Origin: an uncultured Actinomycetes bacterium
GTDB lineage: Bacteria; Actinomycetota; Acidimicrobiia; Acidimicrobiales; RAAP-2
DNA length: 64,000 nt
NCBI GenBank assembly: GCA_903873775.1
Contig: CAIQPR010000053.1
Location: forward strand, 46,553-110,552
Direction: 5' to 3'
Below the pieces are notes generated by a model that worked only from the letters and a program-made list of their open reading frames with translations, searched no databases and was not told the origin of the DNA. The translations under genes and the position numbers were made by a program. This document shows, piece by piece, positions 52,905 to 60,871 of this stretch (position 1 is its first letter; the number at the start of each line of letters is the position of its first letter).

Positions 52905-54008
52905 GTGACAACTGCAGTCTTGTTTGGCGGACCGGCGCCCGAGCACGATATTTCGATCTTGACGGGCCTTCTCGCGCTGCGGGAGCTCGCTCGGTCCAGC
53001 GACGTCATTGGCATCTACTGGACCAAGACCGGTGCCTTTGTGCGCGTGCCCACCACGACGGAAGCCGAACAATTTCTTGACGGGGTGCCGAAGGGCTCGA
53101 GCGACCTGTCCTTGCGTCTCGGTCCCGACGGCGGTTTTTACGAGACCGGTGGCCGTCTAGGACGCGACCGTCGCGTCGACACTGACGCCGTGATTCTCGC
53201 GACTCACGGAGGCCCGGGCGAGGACGGCACGCTCCAGGGCGCGCTCGACCTTGCGGGCCTGCCCTATACGGGCCCGACCGTGGCTGGCGCCGCACTCGGC
53301 ATGGACAAGTGGGCCTTCGGCACAGCGGTCACGGCGGCTGACCTGCCGAGCTTGCCGCGCGTTCTCCTTACCGCTGACGTCGCCGCACTGCCGTTTGATG
53401 GTCCTTATATTTTGAAGCCGCGTTTTGGCGGTTCGTCCATTGGGATCGATGTGGTCGCCGACCTCGCCACCGCGAAAGCGCGTCTGGCAACAAACGGCCA
53501 TCTTGAAAACGGGTGCGTGGTCGAGCCCTATCGACCCGATCTCTACGATTTGCAAATTGCACTCCTCAGCTACCCCGAGGTGACGCTGTCTGCGATCGAG
53601 AAGCCGTTGCGACGCTCGACGGGGGCGGAAATCCTCGACTACCGCGACAAGTACGTGGGCGGCGAAGGCATGGTCTCCGCGCCGCGTGAGCTCCCCGCGC
53701 AGCTTCCTGAGGCGACCGCGACAAGGATTCGCGAGATTGCTCACACCCTGGCGCGCGTGGTCGGCGTGCGCGGGGTGGCGCGCATTGACTTTCTTGCCAA
53801 CGACACCGAGCTCTACGTCAACGAGATCAACACAATTCCCGGTTCGTTATCCAAGCACCTCTTCGTCGAACCACCCCTTGGTTTCTCGGACATCCTTCAG
53901 CGCTTGGTGCGCGAGGCCCGCGAGCGCCCCGCGCACCGCTACAGCTCAGCGGGCGCGGACGGTGTCGTCCTTCGTTCGGCCGGTTCCATCGCCGCCAAAC
54001 TCGCGTAA
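52905..54008 (+). CDS. ddl: D-alanine-D-alanine ligase family protein
   Basis: The 367-residue product is an ATP-grasp ligase. It has the N-terminal LFGGPAPEHDISILTG, the middle ATHGGPGEDGTLQGALDL, the flexible loop DYRDKYVGGEG, and the magnesium site VNEINTIPGSLSKHLF. Ddl joins two D-alanines for peptidoglycan. Usual Ddl proteins have HGPYGEDG at the second motif. GTG at 52905 has GAGGAG upstream. The final 63 bases overlap the convergent LysM-BTAD regulator. The coupling to a MurF-like gene suggests that the two make and attach a dipeptide. Confidence 0.87.
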   Translation: MTTAVLFGGPAPEHDISILTGLLALRELARSSDVIGIYWTKTGAFVRVPTTTEAEQFLDGVPKGSSDLSLRLGPDGGFYETGGRLGRDRRVDTDAVILATHGGPGEDGTLQGALDLAGLPYTGPTVAGAALGMDKWAFGTAVTAADLPSLPRVLLTADVAALPFDGPYILKPRFGGSSIGIDVVADLATAKARLATNGHLENGCVVEPYRPDLYDLQIALLSYPEVTLSAIEKPLRRSTGAEILDYRDKYVGGEGMVSAPRELPAQLPEATATRIREIAHTLARVVGVRGVARIDFLANDTELYVNEINTIPGSLSKHLFVEPPLGFSDILQRLVREARERPAHRYSSAGADGVVLRSAGSIAAKLA

Positions 54009-56018
54009 GCGCGGGATGCGGTGGAGGGCCGCGGTGAGCAGATCGCTGTAGGGATCGAGCAGGCGACCCCGTTCAATCGCCCAGAACGCAAGGTCCCAGT
54101 CGCCTCGTTCACGGGCCAGGTGCGCACATCGCAGAGCGGCCCATTCGCCGTCGCGCTGGAGCCGCGCACAATGGCCCTCGGCGAGAAACCACTCGAATCC
54201 TCTCAGCGAGGTGGCGAGAGGCTCTCCGCGAACGAGCGTTAACGCATCGACCAGAAGAGACTCCGCGGTGGCGTCGTCGGCGGCGCGGGCGTTATCAACG
54301 AGCTCGTGAAAGTCGCGGAGGTCACAACCCACATCGGCGAGTTCGTAGAGTCCGGCCGACGACACGGGGCGCAGTCGCGTGTCCTTCTCGTCGCGTCCCA
54401 ACGCGCGACGCACCGCCGAGGCGGTATTGCTCAACGTGCGAACCGATGCGTCGTGTCCGTCGTAACCCAAGACACGGGATCGGAGTCGCTCGCCCGTGAT
54501 CCGGTGTCCGTGATGAACGCTCAAGTAGGCCACGAGTTCGATGCAGCGCCGACGCAATGAGGCGTCGAAGACAACGCCGGAACCCACCACACGCGGCTCG
54601 TCACGGAGTAGCTCCACGCGAATGTCGGACGAGGTCGCTGGGGGAGTCCGCAGCACTGGCGGGGCGACGACGTCACGCACAAAGTGTGAGGGCTCGGGAC
54701 CACGTCGCACACGGGTGAAGAGACGATTTTCGAAGTGAATCTCGTCGCCCTCTTCCAACGTGTCCGGCCCAATCGTCACCGTTCTCGCGGCAACGTCAGG
54801 ATCAAGGAGTTCGCGCGGACCGACGAAGACGATGACATCCTCGAAGGAGTCCCGCAAGGCGAGGGCACGCAAGGTCTCGGCGTCAGTCGTGGTGACGGTC
54901 ACCCGCACGTGGGTCGACAGGGCCACCACCGACGACGCGACCACGTGGGCTCCGTGGGTACCAACGGGCAAGGACGACCCCGGGCGGGCGAACGCCAACA
55001 ACACGGCCTCGTCGTCGTGGGCCAGCGGAACGACCACAACCGGCTCACTGCTGTGACCTGTCGATTGTTGGACCACCAACACAGCGGGGTCGATGACAAC
55101 GAATCCACATTGGCGATGATCGACCATGACGTCAATCGACGCGAGAAGTTCGGGGTCGTAGTGGCGGAGGAGGTAAATATCGGCCTCGACCTGCTGGTCG
55201 TCTCCCTGGTCACCTTCGTGGCGAGACTGCGTCAAGAAGTCACGGCGGCGCTTGGCCATGAGTGCGAGAGGAACTCCTCCCGCCCCCGAAACCCACCACG
55301 GGTGTGATTCGCCGCCGGGATGGTTACGCCCCGTTGGGGACGCAGCGGCATGCGCGTGGTCGGCGACAGTTCTGTCCATCGGCGTTTTCTCTTCGTGCGC
55401 TGCGACATCGGTCGTGGGAGCGGTACCGGTGCGTTCGCTGGGCGAGGGCCGGCGCGCCATCGTGTGATCGTTGTGCTCGGGCACCTCTCCTGGACTCGCC
55501 GTCGGAGGAAGGGGAGGAATCACGAGGCGCCAACCCGGACGAATGAGGGAAGGGTCGTGAACCGCAGCCGTTCCTTCGTGCGCAGTGGCATTGGCGTGGG
55601 CGATGACGCGCCACTGGCGGCCGTCCCCGTACATCGTGTCCGCAATCCGCCAGAGGGTGTCGCCGGGTTGGACCACGTACGTCGCCGCCGCCGGAACATC
55701 GTGTCCGGTGTGCGACGAGCGGACAGCGGCGCTCGCCGGCCACGCCCACGACAAAACGCTCACGATGATCGACGCCATCCACACGATGCCGGGCGCCACG
55801 GATGGCGCGAGGTTGGTGCGACGAAGTTGGCCCACTGTCCGCATGACAGCGGCGATCACGTAGAACCAGATCAACGAGAGAGCGCCCGCAGCGTACGTGG
55901 CGATGTTGTTATGGGGAATGACCCCGAGCGACAGCATGCGCCACGCGACCGCGGGATACCCGAGTGTCCACGCGGCGACGAGGACACCGGTCAGGGCGAC
56001 GGGATCTCGACGAGTCAT
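53946..56018 (-). CDS. Membrane LysM-BTAD transcriptional regulator-like protein
   Basis: The 690-residue product has three membrane helices (about 7-28, 39-60, 75-97), then a LysM domain (113-169) with VVQPGDTLWRIADTMYGDG. A Pro/Thr/His-rich region and a low-similarity middle follow. The C-terminus has a winged-helix region (about 465-560, AYLSVHHGHRITGERL) and a BTAD helical repeat domain (about 570-670). LysM binds peptidoglycan; winged helix plus BTAD is the SARP-type DNA-binding pattern. Membrane anchoring implies a sensor that links cell wall and transcription (inference). ATG at 56018 overlaps the stop of the upstream gene; the frame further upstream only mirrors that gene. It overlaps ddl by 63 bases. 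Confidence 0.78.
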   Translation of the reverse strand: MTRRDPVALTGVLVAAWTLGYPAVAWRMLSLGVIPHNNIATYAAGALSLIWFYVIAAVMRTVGQLRRTNLAPSVAPGIVWMASIIVSVLSWAWPASAAVRSSHTGHDVPAAATYVVQPGDTLWRIADTMYGDGRQWRVIAHANATAHEGTAAVHDPSLIRPGWRLVIPPLPPTASPGEVPEHNDHTMARRPSPSERTGTAPTTDVAAHEEKTPMDRTVADHAHAAASPTGRNHPGGESHPWWVSGAGGVPLALMAKRRRDFLTQSRHEGDQGDDQQVEADIYLLRHYDPELLASIDVMVDHRQCGFVVIDPAVLVVQQSTGHSSEPVVVVPLAHDDEAVLLAFARPGSSLPVGTHGAHVVASSVVALSTHVRVTVTTTDAETLRALALRDSFEDVIVFVGPRELLDPDVAARTVTIGPDTLEEGDEIHFENRLFTRVRRGPEPSHFVRDVVAPPVLRTPPATSSDIRVELLRDEPRVVGSGVVFDASLRRRCIELVAYLSVHHGHRITGERLRSRVLGYDGHDASVRTLSNTASAVRRALGRDEKDTRLRPVSSAGLYELADVGCDLRDFHELVDNARAADDATAESLLVDALTLVRGEPLATSLRGFEWFLAEGHCARLQRDGEWAALRCAHLARERGDWDLAFWAIERGRLLDPYSDLLTAALHRIPRLREFGGDGTGRTKDDTVRAR

Positions 56019-56569
56019 GTCACGGGCTCCAAGGTCCATGTCGTGTCGGCCCCGGTCGTGGCGACGATGTCGAGGCTGCAGTCGGATTCGTCGGGTACGT
56101 CGATGGGTGACGGATTCGCGGCCACCGTCTCGCTCCCGCAGGCCAGTGTCCACTGGACCGGTGCGTTGGCGCTGAGACGCCACGCGGACTGCGCTCGCAG
56201 ACTTTGTTCGGTGTCGTCGAAGGGTGCGACGAGCACGCCCGTGAGAGGCGCCGTCGTGCGACTCGCGGCGAGCTCGGAGGGCGTCGCGTTCGATCCGTTC
56301 CCGTTCGAGGATGATCCGTCGTTCGCGCTGGTCGTCGTCCGTGACGGCGACGCGTCGTGTCGGACGACGGGTGGTCGGTTGACGAGAACGGTACGCGTCA
56401 CCGTTGTCGTCCGAGGTCGAACCACGACCACGGTCGTCGTCACGCGACGAATGCGAACGACGTGGTCGATCCGGGTCGAGCGGTGGGTGGGGAGGGAGAT
56501 CAACATGATCAACAGAAGTGGGGTCGACAGGGCGACGACCTGACTCATCGAGAGGCGTCTGTGGCCCAT
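56015..56569 (-). CDS. Anchored or secreted protein of unknown function
   Basis: I do not recognise a domain. The 184-residue product begins with a hydrophobic helix (SQVVALSTPLLLIMLISL) that could be a signal anchor. A Val/Thr/Arg-rich stretch, a Ser/Asn low-complexity segment near residue 90 and a C-terminal domain of about 85 residues with two cysteines (TLACGSET and SDCSLDI) follow. The cysteines could form a disulfide outside the cell. It overlaps the start of the LysM-BTAD gene by four bases (ATGA) and probably acts with it. The second methionine (56548) is an alternative start. Confidence 0.65.
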   Translation of the reverse strand: MGHRRLSMSQVVALSTPLLLIMLISLPTHRSTRIDHVVRIRRVTTTVVVVRPRTTTVTRTVLVNRPPVVRHDASPSRTTTSANDGSSSNGNGSNATPSELAASRTTAPLTGVLVAPFDDTEQSLRAQSAWRLSANAPVQWTLACGSETVAANPSPIDVPDESDCSLDIVATTGADTTWTLEPVT

Positions 56570-56591
56570 GGTGGAATGAGGGTACTGACAT

Positions 56592-57293
56592 TTAGAGCAA
56601 AAATCTGGTCGCGAAGTGTTGGAGCTCGGCCTGGAGGGCTCGCGGGGCGCTGCGATCTGCGGCGGCGAGTTCCTTGAGCGACGTCCCTTGATAGACCCGT
56701 GCGTAGGTGAGACGCGCGAGGCGTTGTTCGGGTCCCTGAGCGAGTGACGTCAGACGGGCGAGGATGGGATCACCGTACGCGCCGCTGTCACCATCGAGAA
56801 GCTCCATCGACGTCGCTGCGCGCGCGTCTTTCTCCTTGAGCAACCAGCGTCGTAACCGACCTTTCAAAGCGGAGAGCAAGTCGGGCGCCGCATAGGTGCG
56901 CTCCTGACCGGCCCAGTCGCTGATCAATTCGCTCATGAGGCCGAGGGCTTGGTCGAGGGCTTCGTGCGGCGCGTCCACGATGCCATTGCCAAAGCGAAGT
57001 TGTCGAGTGACCGACACCACGCCGGGCAAGAGCGTTTGGAGCAGAGCACGATGGATCATCGGGTCTGCGGCGTCACGGAGGAGAGCCGTCACCAGGACGG
57101 CTCGCTGCTCCACTCGCAGTCCGCCGCGGGGCTCGAGATATCGGATGACATCTCCGAGGTCGTAGGCGCGCAGCGGTGGTAGTTCAGGGTGTTGTGCGAG
57201 GAAGCGACTGCAGGCAAGGCGGGACGCGGCCGATCGTGCCGTGCGCTGCCATTCCGTGCGAAGCCCCCCGAGGAGGTCGTGTTGTGGTTCCAT
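56592..57293 (-). CDS. Unknown all-helical protein with a C-terminal HTH-like end
   Basis: The 233-residue product is predicted to be all helical. The last 45 residues (LARLTYARVYQGTSLKELA, then DRSAPRALQAELQHF) resemble a region-4-type helix-turn-helix, so a sigma-factor-like or other DNA-binding role is possible but unproven. It is the first gene of the operon that continues with the anchored protein and the LysM-BTAD regulator, 22 bases upstream of the next gene. The ATG at 57293 is the first in frame. Confidence 0.55.
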   Translation of the reverse strand: MEPQHDLLGGLRTEWQRTARSAASRLACSRFLAQHPELPPLRAYDLGDVIRYLEPRGGLRVEQRAVLVTALLRDAADPMIHRALLQTLLPGVVSVTRQLRFGNGIVDAPHEALDQALGLMSELISDWAGQERTYAAPDLLSALKGRLRRWLLKEKDARAATSMELLDGDSGAYGDPILARLTSLAQGPEQRLARLTYARVYQGTSLKELAAADRSAPRALQAELQHFATRFLL

Positions 57294-57368
57294 GGCGACA
57301 TATCACCAACGGGTGGTCCCTCAACTGCTCCCAGGTGCGCGCACACCCGAGCGCACAGGCGGCTCACC

Positions 57369-57380
57369 TAGGCTGGGGTC
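57369..57380 (+). promoter_or_regulatory. -10 box, likely leaderless promoter
   Basis: TAGGCT at 57369-57374 ends six bases before the ATG at 57381. It is the same hexamer as before kgd. Confidence 0.5.
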
Positions 57381-57728
57381 ATGAACATCGAAGAGTTCTA
57401 CGACGAAAATGAGGCCCGCCGCGAGAGCGCGGAAATCGAGTTTGGCAGCGACTGGACCGACAGCATCGGCAATATTTATGAATTGTCGTGGGTCGAGGCC
57501 ACCGGTGAGCTCTATTTGATGCTGAGCCCCACAGCGACGATGCACGCGGACGTGTTCTTTGGCGATGTCCTGAATTTCAATGAGCCTGTAGAGAGCCTCT
57601 TGATCAAGATCATTGGGACCATTCCCACGGAGGCGGGTGTGCACGCTGCGCTCGAGGGTTGGGAAGCAGCGATGCCCCAAGAACACTCACTGAAGTGGCT
57701 GGCCGAACGTTTTCCCTCAGCCGACTAG
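57381..57728 (+). CDS. Small acidic protein of unknown function
   Basis: The 115-residue product is acidic and starts with MNIEEFYDENEARRESAEIE. No family is recognised, but the even hydrophobic pattern and the good promoter position speak for a real gene. There are no cysteines and no membrane segment, so it is probably cytosolic. It stands alone, and its stop shares CTAG with the convergent gene. Confidence 0.6.
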   Translation: MNIEEFYDENEARRESAEIEFGSDWTDSIGNIYELSWVEATGELYLMLSPTATMHADVFFGDVLNFNEPVESLLIKIIGTIPTEAGVHAALEGWEAAMPQEHSLKWLAERFPSAD

Positions 57729-58282
57729 CTCAGCCAGCTCTCCGCAGCCTGCAGTAGGAAATCACTGACCTGACGTCCTCGCTCAAACAGATCGCAGAGA
57801 GGGTCTTCACCCTTCGCGACGCGGGCGAGAGACACGGGGTGACGCGCCACGATGGAAATGCGACGTTCGGCGGCTTCGGTCGCGGACGCGAAAGTGTCCG
57901 TGGCGGTCACCTCGAGAGGCATCTCCAAGCCGCCGACGGGAGCGAGATCGATGGCCAAATTCAAAAGGTCGGGTCCGTGGGGAAGCGGCGGTAGAGACCA
58001 GGTCAAGACCAACGGGAAGTGAAACTCGTCGGGCGGATCCACGTCATCGGGAAGTCCGAGGAGGGCGTCTTCGAAGGCGAGGAGCGCTCGAGGGTCGACG
58101 TCGAGTGAGAGGTGCAGGTCGACAGGTCCCCCGCAACCATCCTCGGGATGAAGATCTACTTCCCAGGCTTGACGCAGTGAATAGGTTTCCACGAAGTGTC
58201 GCTCGTCGTGGACGTGGAATCCGTGGTCGACGGCGTGGTCTTTGAGGTCGGCAACGAAACCGGCTACGTCGATGGCGGCCAT
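57725..58282 (-). CDS. Conserved hypothetical protein, 185 residues
   Basis: I do not recognise the family. The product has an alternating strand-helix pattern, with acidic stretches such as LSLDVDPRALLAFEDALLG and a hydrophobic WSLPPLPHGPDLLNLA. Nothing suggests a membrane location. ATG at 58282 is preferred to a GTG at 58303, because a TAACCT box (58290-58295, minus strand) lies seven bases before it together with GAAGG. It is divergent from the inositol-phosphatase-like gene with only 38 bases between starts. Confidence 0.6.
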   Translation of the reverse strand: MAAIDVAGFVADLKDHAVDHGFHVHDERHFVETYSLRQAWEVDLHPEDGCGGPVDLHLSLDVDPRALLAFEDALLGLPDDVDPPDEFHFPLVLTWSLPPLPHGPDLLNLAIDLAPVGGLEMPLEVTATDTFASATEAAERRISIVARHPVSLARVAKGEDPLCDLFERGRQVSDFLLQAAESWLS

Positions 58283-58295
58283 TACCTTCAGGTTA
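58283..58295 (-). promoter_or_regulatory. -10 box, likely leaderless promoter of the 185-residue gene
   Basis: On the minus strand TAACCT runs from 58295 to 58290, seven bases before the ATG at 58282. The opposite -10 box for the next gene lies 14 bases away, so both promoters overlap back to back. Confidence 0.5.
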
Positions 58296-58308
58296 CTCGG
58301 CACGGCGT

Positions 58309-58320
58309 TAGCGTGGCACC
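58309..58320 (+). promoter_or_regulatory. -10 box, likely leaderless promoter of the phosphatase-like gene
   Basis: TAGCGT at 58309-58314 ends six bases before the GTG at 58321. Confidence 0.5.
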
Positions 58321-59055
58321 GTGAACGACACCGAACTCTTCGCCACCCTGAACACCTGCGTCGACGGTATTGCCGACGCCATTGTCGCGTACCGGGGCCA
58401 GGGCTATTCCGGCCTCCGTGACACGCAGTACCACTTGGATTTGGCGGCGGACGCCGTCGCCCTCAAGGTTTTGGGAGATGCGGGATTTCGTGTGGTCAGC
58501 GAGGAGTCTGGCGTCACCGGTGAGAGCGCGTGGACCGTCGTTGTCGACCCCATTGACGGCTCCACCAATTGCGACAAGGGAGTGCCTTTTTTCGCGTCGA
58601 GTCTGGCAGTTCTGCGAAACGGAGAGCTCTACGCGGCCCTCGTCGCAAATCTCGCTACGGGCACGCGCTTTCAGGCGGTGCGCGGCGGAGGCGCGACGCG
58701 TGACGGTGAACCTATTTCTCCGAGTGGAACAACGGATCTCTCACACGCGATCGTCGCGTATTCGGGGTATCCAACCAAGTACATCGGGTGGTCGCAATTT
58801 CGAGTGCTCGGTGCGGCTTCGCTCGAGTGTTGCCTCGTGGCCGACGGTTCGCTCGACGTTTTCACGACAGCGAACAAATCAACTCTCCGCTCGTGGGACT
58901 ACCTTGGCGGTCTCCTCGTCGCGCACGAAGCCGGTGCAGTCACGGCCGAATGGGACGACTTGAATCTGGTCATCGACTCCGACGAACCCCGACGTCCGAT
59001 CTTCGCGGCGTCTGCAGAATTGCTCTCAACGATTCAGGAGATCGGGGAGATCTAG
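58321..59055 (+). CDS. Inositol monophosphatase-family protein
   Basis: The 244-residue product carries the lithium-sensitive phosphatase motifs. VVDPIDGSTNCDKGVPFF is the metal-binding signature and SWDYLGGLLVAHEAGA is the second one. An upstream glutamate pair occurs in VSEESG. Members act on inositol-1-phosphate, histidinol phosphate, fructose-1,6-bisphosphate or 3'-phosphoadenosine phosphate; the sequence alone does not decide. GTG at 58321 sits six bases after a -10 box. It is the last core gene before tRNA-Val. Confidence 0.85.
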   Translation: MNDTELFATLNTCVDGIADAIVAYRGQGYSGLRDTQYHLDLAADAVALKVLGDAGFRVVSEESGVTGESAWTVVVDPIDGSTNCDKGVPFFASSLAVLRNGELYAALVANLATGTRFQAVRGGGATRDGEPISPSGTTDLSHAIVAYSGYPTKYIGWSQFRVLGAASLECCLVADGSLDVFTTANKSTLRSWDYLGGLLVAHEAGAVTAEWDDLNLVIDSDEPRRPIFAASAELLSTIQEIGEI

Positions 59056-59068
59056 GCTGTTCTTTAAA

Positions 59069-59142
59069 GGGCGCTTAGCTCAGTTGGTTAGAGCAGCTGG
59101 CTTACAACCAGCAGGCCGGGGGTTCGAGTCCCTCAGCGCCCA
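59069..59142 (+). tRNA. tRNA-Val, anticodon TAC
   Basis: The 74-base sequence folds into a full cloverleaf. The acceptor stem is GGGCGCT with AGCGCCC, the D arm GCTC...GAGC, the anticodon stem GCTGG/CCAGC with loop CTTACAA (anticodon at 59103-59105), and the T arm GGGGG-TTCGAGT-CCCTC. The CCA end is not encoded. It reads GTA codons. Accessory genes begin right after it, and its T-arm sequence recurs near both ends of the arsenic cluster. Confidence 0.97.
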
Positions 59143-59453
59143 CTCGTTGACACATTTACAACGTCTCCCCTGGTAGCGATGGAGGTTCGGACGAACTTCG
59201 CTTACCGACCCAAGAGGCCTTGTTCGAACCCCCTCGGATGTTTGAGCCTGCTCGCTGCATTCGGCCGAGGGTGGTTGCATCGAGATCGACTGAGCTCGTG
59301 AACCATTCAGGCTTGCGCCTCCTTGCCGAGCTCGCAGGAAGTCCATCGTTCGTCCGCTCAGCCACTCGTTGCGATCGGGCTTGTAAGTGCTTCTGCGGTT
59401 GCAGTATTACGATGAGAATTGACTCACTAGTGATTGAGTGATATAAATCGACT
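59143..59453. other. Gap after tRNA-Val with T-arm-like repeat and ars promoter
   Basis: These 311 bases hold no gene that I can support. At 59220-59233 lies TTGTTCGAACCCCC, the inverse of a T-arm-like sequence found again at 62965-62978. CGAACTTCG occurs at 59192-59200. The last 36 bases are the promoter of the arsenic operon. The remainder may be worn attachment or integrase-gene sequence, but no integrase motif is visible. Confidence 0.45.
59419..59453 (+). promoter_or_regulatory. ars operon promoter with palindromic operator
   Basis: TTGACT (59419-59424), a 17-base spacer and TATAAA (59442-59447) form a strong promoter. The -10 box ends six bases before the GTG start of the first gene, so the transcript is probably leaderless. 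A perfect ten-base palindrome, TCACTAGTGA (59424-59433), fills the spacer and is a good candidate for repressor binding by an ArsR protein. Confidence 0.7.
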
Positions 59454-60128
59454 GTGACGAAAATTCCGACAGTCGACGATCGAGCGGCTCGGTTCGCTGC
59501 GCTCAGCGATCCAGTGAGACTGCTCATCGTCGATGCGCTCTCGACTTCGGATCGAGCTCCGATGGAGTTGCGTTCCATTGCGAGCATTGAGTCGAACCTC
59601 CTTGCTCACCACCTCGACGTGTTGGAGAACGCCGGGTTCATCACGCGATCACAGTCGAGCGGAGACGGTCGGCGACGCTACGTCCGCCTCCTACGATCTG
59701 CGTTGGACGGTCTCTTGCCAACGTCCAATGTCTCGCCGCAACGCGTGTTGTTCGTCTGCACGGCCAACTCCGCTCGCAGCCAGATTGCGGCCGCGCTCTG
59801 GCGACGTGCCACCGGTCAAGAGGCGCTCTCGGCGGGTACCCATCCAGCGCGATCGGTGCACCCTCGCGCCATCGAAGCCGCCGCTCGTGTAGGTCTCGAC
59901 CTCTCCACTGCCTCGCCAGTTGCACTCGACACGATCAGCGACCGCCCCGAACTCGTGATCACCGTGTGCGATCGAGCGCACGAGGAGCTCGGCGACGAGG
60001 ACCACCACCTCCACTGGTCGATCCCTGATCCCGTAGGGGACAGGAGTCGCCGTGCGTTCGACGAGGCGCTCGCGGAGATCAGCCGGTGGATTGATGCAGT
60101 GACAACGAAAGACCTGGAGATGGCATGA
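59454..60128 (+). CDS. ArsR-type repressor fused to LMW phosphatase/arsenate reductase
   Basis: The 224-residue product joins an ArsR-like winged helix (about residues 10-85, FAALSDPVRLLIVDALS) to a low-molecular-weight phosphatase fold of the arsenate-reductase type (95-224). The phosphate loop VCTANSARSQ keeps the Cys102-x5-Arg108 pattern, and SIPDPVGD carries the acid loop. Such fusions occur in actinobacterial arsenic clusters and may couple sensing with reduction, but the metal-binding cysteines of classic ArsR are not evident in the first half. It opens the operon and shares ATGA with the aquaporin gene. Confidence 0.85.
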   Translation: MTKIPTVDDRAARFAALSDPVRLLIVDALSTSDRAPMELRSIASIESNLLAHHLDVLENAGFITRSQSSGDGRRRYVRLLRSALDGLLPTSNVSPQRVLFVCTANSARSQIAAALWRRATGQEALSAGTHPARSVHPRAIEAAARVGLDLSTASPVALDTISDRPELVITVCDRAHEELGDEDHHLHWSIPDPVGDRSRRAFDEALAEISRWIDAVTTKDLEMA

Positions 60129-60871
60129 CCGATTCGCAACGCGTCGAAGAGTTCAGCGACCTGCCTGAGACGGGGACCGGGGTGCTTCACCTCGACCTCA
60201 CTCGGCGCCTCGTCGCCGAATGCCTCGGAACGGCCTTCTTGCTCTTGGCGGTCGTCGGATCGGGCATCATGGCCCAGCGCCTCTCCCCGGGGGACATCGG
60301 TCTCGAGCTCTTGGAGAACGCCGCCGCGACCGCGGGTGCGCTGATCGGTCTCATCCTCATGATGGGTGCGGTCTCCGGAGCTCACTTCAATCCAGTGGTC
60401 ACCCTCGTCGACCGATTCCTCGGAACGATCTCCACGCGTGACGCTTCCCTATACGCCGTCGCTCAAATTGCCGGTGCGTGCCTCGGGACGATCGCCGCCA
60501 ACGTCATCTTCTCGCTCCCGGCCGTGCATCTCTCCACCCACGTCCGTTCGACCTGGGCGCTGTGGCTCTCAGAAGTCATCGCGACAGTGGGACTCCTCCT
60601 CGTGATTCACGGCTGCGTGCGAACTGGGCGTGCCAACGTGGTCCCTTTCGCGGTCGGTGTCTGGATTGGTGGCGCTTACTTCTTCACCTCTTCGACCAGC
60701 TTCGCCAACCCCGCTGCGGCCATCGGGCGCTCGCTTACCGACTCCTTCGCCGGCATCAAGCCGTCTTCGGTGCCGATGTTCATCGTGGCGGAGCTCATCG
60801 GCGCGCTCGTCGCCTACCCATTGATCCGCCTCCTCTACCCCCACAACCTCTCGGAGATCTCCCATGACTAA
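60125..60871 (+). CDS. aqpS: MIP-family channel, AqpS-like arsenite facilitator
   Basis: The 248-residue product is an aquaglyceroporin-like channel with six membrane segments. The pore motifs are NPV (89-91, SGAHFNPVVTL) and NPA (195-197, SFANPAAAIGRS). The arginine that normally follows the second motif and narrows the pore is alanine here, which would widen it. A similar channel in Sinorhizobium lets arsenite flow out after reduction by ArsC. Its position between reductase genes supports that role. It overlaps the previous gene by four bases and the next by eight. Confidence 0.83.
   Translation: MTDSQRVEEFSDLPETGTGVLHLDLTRRLVAECLGTAFLLLAVVGSGIMAQRLSPGDIGLELLENAAATAGALIGLILMMGAVSGAHFNPVVTLVDRFLGTISTRDASLYAVAQIAGACLGTIAANVIFSLPAVHLSTHVRSTWALWLSEVIATVGLLLVIHGCVRTGRANVVPFAVGVWIGGAYFFTSSTSFANPAAAIGRSLTDSFAGIKPSSVPMFIVAELIGALVAYPLIRLLYPHNLSEISHD

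Noticed and set aside
59080-59346. Minus-strand reading frame of 88 codons ending in WALRDSNPRPAGC
   Set aside because: Its end is the antisense of the tRNA-Val gene, a well-known source of false proteins; nothing else in it looks coding.
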